From positions 1 to 8,435 of the forward strand of contig NZ_JAILPX010000065.1 of NCBI RefSeq assembly GCF_024699275.1: a DNA stretch of 8,435 bases, given 5' to 3'. The stretch is from Selenomonas sp. (GTDB taxonomy: Bacteria; Bacillota_C; Negativicutes; Selenomonadales; Selenomonadaceae). Shown piece after piece: positions 5,549 through 8,435 of this stretch. A program made the position numbers and the translations under genes. Every line of letters begins with the position of its first letter. Positions within the stretch are counted from its first letter, which is position 1. A model generated the notes under the pieces. The model did no database searches. It saw only the letters and a list, made by a program, of their open reading frames with translations, and was not told the DNA's origin.

Positions 5549-6196
5549 TTAGGCACAAATATAGTTTTGCAAACCACGAATCATCGTCAGGCCAGCCACA
5601 GCCCCCTGATCAGCCACTCCTTTGGCCTTAGCCGAAAAGACTGCTGCTTTACCAAACTTAGGAATCATCTCCTTGGTCGCTTCCACGCCGGCTTCAGCGC
5701 CGGTTACGGCAGCGGCAATAATATCAGCCAGGCTGGCATCAGGATTGGCCTGCAAGGCCGCCTCCGCTTTTTTGGCACCAGCATCCACCGCATCCAATAC
5801 CGTTCTATCCCCCAGTTGGCATTTGCCCCGCTTGGCTATACCTGCTGCAAAACCAGTAAGATAGACCGTCAAATCAGCTCCGCTCAGTTCCGTCTTCCCT
5901 TTCAGCGCCTTACCGCCTTCCATAACACCGGAAGCCATCAGGGTTCCCATGGTGGAAGGCACCACCGTTGCCATCTTCATGCCGCTTTTCATCAGCATTT
6001 TACCGATATCCCCTTCACCGACATTGGCCCGCAGTAGTTCTGGCAAAGCCCCATACCCCTTTTCCATGGTAAGACCCAAATCGCCGTCTCCCATATTGGC
6101 ATCCATTTCGCATAGCATATCCTTCTTTGCGGAAAAAATCTCTGCTACTGCCGTGAAAAGTTCCGGTATCTCCGCTAAAGTTATCTTTTCCTTCAT
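5549..6196 (-). CDS. dhaL: DhaL-like nucleotide-binding subunit of a dihydroxyacetone-kinase-type ketose kinase
   Basis: 215 aa, normal length for DhaL. This subunit binds Mg-nucleotide and works with DhaK to phosphorylate a ketose in the cytoplasm. The metal-binding aspartates are present in MDANMGDGDLG (D32, D37, D39, at positions like those of E. coli DhaL), and GDRTVLDAVDAG (129-140) is the usual conserved motif. It differs from canonical DhaL in PSTMGTLMASGVM (80-92), where classical enzymes have a GASGPLYG-type stretch. The start at ATG 6196 has AAGGAGGG upstream and lies 12 bp after the dhaK stop, so translation is probably coupled. It is the last gene before the terminator. No DhaM (EIIA-like phosphodonor) gene is in view, so ATP or a DhaM elsewhere could be the phosphoryl donor. 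Confidence 0.88.
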   Translation of the reverse strand: MKEKITLAEIPELFTAVAEIFSAKKDMLCEMDANMGDGDLGLTMEKGYGALPELLRANVGEGDIGKMLMKSGMKMATVVPSTMGTLMASGVMEGGKALKGKTELSGADLTVYLTGFAAGIAKRGKCQLGDRTVLDAVDAGAKKAEAALQANPDASLADIIAAAVTGAEAGVEATKEMIPKFGKAAVFSAKAKGVADQGAVAGLTMIRGLQNYICA

Positions 6197-6208
6197 GACC
6201 GGCCCTCC

Positions 6209-7204
6209 TTATTTCTGGCAATAGAAAGGCGTATTCACAGGATAATCCAGCTGTGCCTTCATTTCATCCCCTGTCAGTTTGCACAGGGAAATGGAAGCTC
6301 CCATCATCTCCATGGAAGTGGCATATTCTCCCACGAAGGAACGATACACCTTGATGCCCTTTTTCTCCAGATATTCCCGCACGGAATTGGTGAGGATATA
6401 GAGCTCTTCAACAGAGCTGGCGCCCAGGCCATTAACGAGCAGAGCAACCTCCTCTCCAGACTGCACAGGCATATCCTTTAGTATCGTAGTCAAAATCTCC
6501 TGAGCGATTTCATCAGCCGTTTTGATGGGGCCGTTCCAAACACCAGGTTCCCCGTGGATGCCCATGCCCATGGCCATTTCATCCTCCTTGAGGGTGAAGT
6601 TGGAATGACCGACTTCGGGAATAACACATGGCGTCAGGGCAAAGCCCACAGTGCGGGTATTGTCCTTGGCTGTCTGGGCTGCTGCCAACACTTCCTCCAG
6701 GCTGCCGCCTTCAGCAGCTTTTGCCCCGGCGCATTTGTACATGAAGAATATACCAGCCACACCGCGGCGAGCAGCGGGATTCTCATTAGAAGTCACATCA
6801 TCGGCACCAACGATGGATTTCACGGGAATATCATCCATTTCGCACATTTCCGCTGCCATATCAAAGTTCATGATATCCCCGGTATAGTTCCCATACAGAT
6901 AAAGAACTCCAGCGCCTGCTTCCACTTCTTTAGTGATATTGTAAATGGTTTCCGCGGAAGGGGACTGGAACAGACTGCCTACGCCGCAGCCATCCAGCAT
7001 ACCATCGCCCACATACCCCGGAAACAGCGGCATATGACCGGTACCACCGCCAGTAATGATGGCTACCTTCCCGTCTTTTTTCTCCGCGGTGCAGTAAGCC
7101 CGCAAATCATCGCCCACATGCTTGACCTGTTCACTATGTGCGCCATATATCCCCTTCAGCATATCATCGGTATAGTTTTCCGGTGCATTGATTATTTTTT
7201 TCAT
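6209..7204 (-). CDS. dhaK: DhaK-like substrate-binding subunit of a ketose kinase
   Basis: 331 aa, normal for DhaK. The catalytic residues match E. coli DhaK closely in position: H57 in GGGTGHMPL, D110 in GNYTGDIMNF, and H217 in MGIHGEPG, the histidine that binds dihydroxyacetone covalently. The surrounding sequence is not canonical: GHMPLFPGYVGDGMLDG replaces the usual GHEPAHAGYVG-type stretch, and GADDVTSNENPAARRGVAG replaces the classical GDDVA segment. Such variants occur among DhaK relatives that act on other short ketoses, for example erythrulose or apulose kinases, so the substrate may not be dihydroxyacetone. The start is ATG 7204, 31 bp after the aldolase stop, with a GAGAGGA motif somewhat far upstream. 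It sits between the aldolase and dhaL genes in one operon. Confidence 0.88.
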   Translation of the reverse strand: MKKIINAPENYTDDMLKGIYGAHSEQVKHVGDDLRAYCTAEKKDGKVAIITGGGTGHMPLFPGYVGDGMLDGCGVGSLFQSPSAETIYNITKEVEAGAGVLYLYGNYTGDIMNFDMAAEMCEMDDIPVKSIVGADDVTSNENPAARRGVAGIFFMYKCAGAKAAEGGSLEEVLAAAQTAKDNTRTVGFALTPCVIPEVGHSNFTLKEDEMAMGMGIHGEPGVWNGPIKTADEIAQEILTTILKDMPVQSGEEVALLVNGLGASSVEELYILTNSVREYLEKKGIKVYRSFVGEYATSMEMMGASISLCKLTGDEMKAQLDYPVNTPFYCQK

Positions 7205-7235
7205 AGATTCGCCTGCTTCCTCTCACTGCATAGAT

Positions 7236-7907
7236 TTACTTCGCATTGGGAAATTTGATTTCCTGGGGATAAGCCCATTTCTGCAGTTCTTCCGGTGGGA
7301 AGGAATAGGGTTCCTTGCCACCACCAGCCACCAGGGCATGATAATAAAGTTCTGCCAGTTCTTCAATGTAGCAGGCCTTGAGATAGGCCTCATCGATATT
7401 CGTTTCATCCACGGCCACACAGCCATGTCCCTGCATCAGCATAACATCTGCTTCTTTGGCGGGCTTGATAATGGACTCTGCCAAAGCCGGCGTGCCAGGA
7501 CGGCCATACTTTGCCACAGGAATACGTGCCTGGGAACAGTTCAGATTGGCGATTTCATAGACCACAGCAGGAATGGGCTTATTCAATACAGCAAACACCG
7601 TGGCATACATGGAATGGGTATGGGCCACAGCCTTGACATCCGGCCGGGTCTTGTAGAGTTGCAGATGCATCAGCGATTCACTGGTGGGACGCAGGCCTGT
7701 CTGATTTTCAATGACATTGGCCTCCATATCCATGACAATCATATCCGGCACCACCAGCAGCTCACGGTCTTTGCTGGTGGGCGTAATCACCACATATCCC
7801 GTCTCGGGGTCACGGGCTGAAAAATTACCAGATTTATGTTTGCACAAGCCCTCTCGCTGAGCGCGTTTGGCAATGTTCATCACATCGGCCTTTAACTGTT
7901 CTAACAT
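7236..7907 (-). CDS. Class II (zinc) aldolase, FucA/AraD-like
   Basis: 223 aa, typical length for the class II aldolase/adducin family. Zinc ligands are visible as AHTHS (H96, H98) and QGHG (H161), and the expected catalytic acid is E77 in PTSES. Phosphate-binding motifs are SGN (26-28) and ITPTS (41-45). Family members cleave a sugar-phosphate into DHAP and an aldehyde (FucA, RhaD, apulose-4-phosphate aldolase) or epimerise ribulose-5-phosphate (AraD). With the neighbouring permease and ketose kinase, cleavage of a ketose phosphate is more likely than epimerisation; the substrate cannot be read from sequence. The start ATG 7907 has AAAGGTGAT upstream and follows the EIIC stop by 20 bp. Confidence 0.9.
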   Translation of the reverse strand: MLEQLKADVMNIAKRAQREGLCKHKSGNFSARDPETGYVVITPTSKDRELLVVPDMIVMDMEANVIENQTGLRPTSESLMHLQLYKTRPDVKAVAHTHSMYATVFAVLNKPIPAVVYEIANLNCSQARIPVAKYGRPGTPALAESIIKPAKEADVMLMQGHGCVAVDETNIDEAYLKACYIEELAELYYHALVAGGGKEPYSFPPEELQKWAYPQEIKFPNAK

Positions 7908-7927
7908 GGAAAATCACCTTTCTTGCA

Positions 7928-8435
7928 TCAATATTCTACGGCTTCCTGAACATTTTCCTCTGCCCGTTTTTTGGCATTGGTTTTGGTCATGTCAACATAG
8001 GTGTAGACGAAACCTGCCAGCCAGATGCAGAGAATAACCAGTGGCATGTAGTTGCCATTCATCACATCCATGAATTCAGCAAAGGCATAGGTAAATACCG
8101 GACCATCGATGGAGGAATTAGAGATAAGCTGTCCCGCCTGCAATGCTACAGCACCGGTGCTGTTGGCCAAATCCGTGACGAACTTGGCAAAGGCCGTCCC
8201 CACATAGAGGAACATGGGGCAGCCGATAAGGCAGAGAATCATCATGCGAATGAGGTTGCCGCCGGTAACCAGAAATGCGGGAACTGCCAAAGAAATGTTC
8301 ACCAGACCGGCGAAGGGCAGAATACCATTGCCCGGCAGAATAAAGGCCATCAGTACCGTTACAGGGATGGTGAAGATAACCGCCAGCCAGATTTCATTGG
8401 AACCGCCCATGAACGGCCAGTCTAGACCAACGATG
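7928..8435 (-). CDS. Galactitol-type PTS EIIC permease (GatC/SgcC-like), C-terminal part
   Basis: The frame stays open to the window edge and reads VGLDWPFMGGSNEIWLAV, so the gene begins outside; about 169 residues are seen. Four hydrophobic stretches are visible: IWLAVIFTIPVTVLMAFILP, LVNISLAVPAFLV, MMILCLIGCPMFLYVGTAF, and PLVILCIWLAGFVYTYV, followed by a charged cytoplasmic tail. The motif AFILPGNGILPF is typical of the GatC family, which brings in sugar alcohols or sugars with phosphorylation by matching EIIA/EIIB. Those partners are not in view and may lie upstream, outside the window. It is the most upstream visible gene of the aldolase-dhaK-dhaL operon, so the operon promoter is also outside. 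Confidence 0.82.
   Translation of the reverse strand, partial: IVGLDWPFMGGSNEIWLAVIFTIPVTVLMAFILPGNGILPFAGLVNISLAVPAFLVTGGNLIRMMILCLIGCPMFLYVGTAFAKFVTDLANSTGAVALQAGQLISNSSIDGPVFTYAFAEFMDVMNGNYMPLVILCIWLAGFVYTYVDMTKTNAKKRAEENVQEAVEY

Overview
The window looks like a chromosomal segment of a low-to-moderate GC Firmicute, most likely a Negativicute of the Selenomonas/Mitsuokella/Megamonas type. The grounds are strong AGGAGG-type ribosome binding sites, TTG starts, a secreted DUF4127 protein, an IS200-type remnant and a PTS-linked dihydroxyacetone-kinase-like operon. This placement is inference from gene content, not from a marker gene.

Left part (1-2634, minus strand): a DEAD-box-type RNA helicase (motif II reads DEFD) is followed after 31 bp by a CNNM/CorC-type ('hemolysin family') membrane protein. 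The start codon of a third gene is just visible at the window edge, so these form an operon running leftward.

Centre (2635-3236): an unusually long, gene-free divergent region separates the helicase from a plus-strand gene for a secreted DUF4127 protein (3237-4835, TTG start). It holds two diverged copies of one structured element, in opposite orientation, so that each copy lies in the sense direction in the leader of its own downstream gene. Each copy has a core of 118-119 nt enclosed by a long inverted repeat (24 bp and 26-27 bp). The stem sequences differ between copies but the pairing is kept. In the cores, three constant blocks of 24, 28 and 19 nt alternate with two variable windows of 23-24 nt. 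This is the strongest candidate for something undescribed: a cis-regulatory RNA, a small mobile structured RNA, or a guide-like scaffold.

Right of DUF4127 (about 4851-5506): a dead, AT-rich IS200/IS605-type insertion sequence with hairpins at both ends. Its tnpA is broken by a 4-bp tandem duplication and appears to have lost the segment carrying the catalytic tyrosine.

Right part (5511-8435, minus strand): an operon ending in a clear rho-independent terminator. In transcription order it holds the C-terminal part of a galactitol-type PTS EIIC permease, a class II (zinc) aldolase, a DhaK-like kinase subunit and a DhaL-like subunit. Together they look like an import, phosphorylation and aldol-cleavage route for a sugar, sugar alcohol or short ketose. 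The DhaK/DhaL sequences keep the catalytic residues but differ from canonical dihydroxyacetone kinase around the substrate site, so the substrate may be another ketose.
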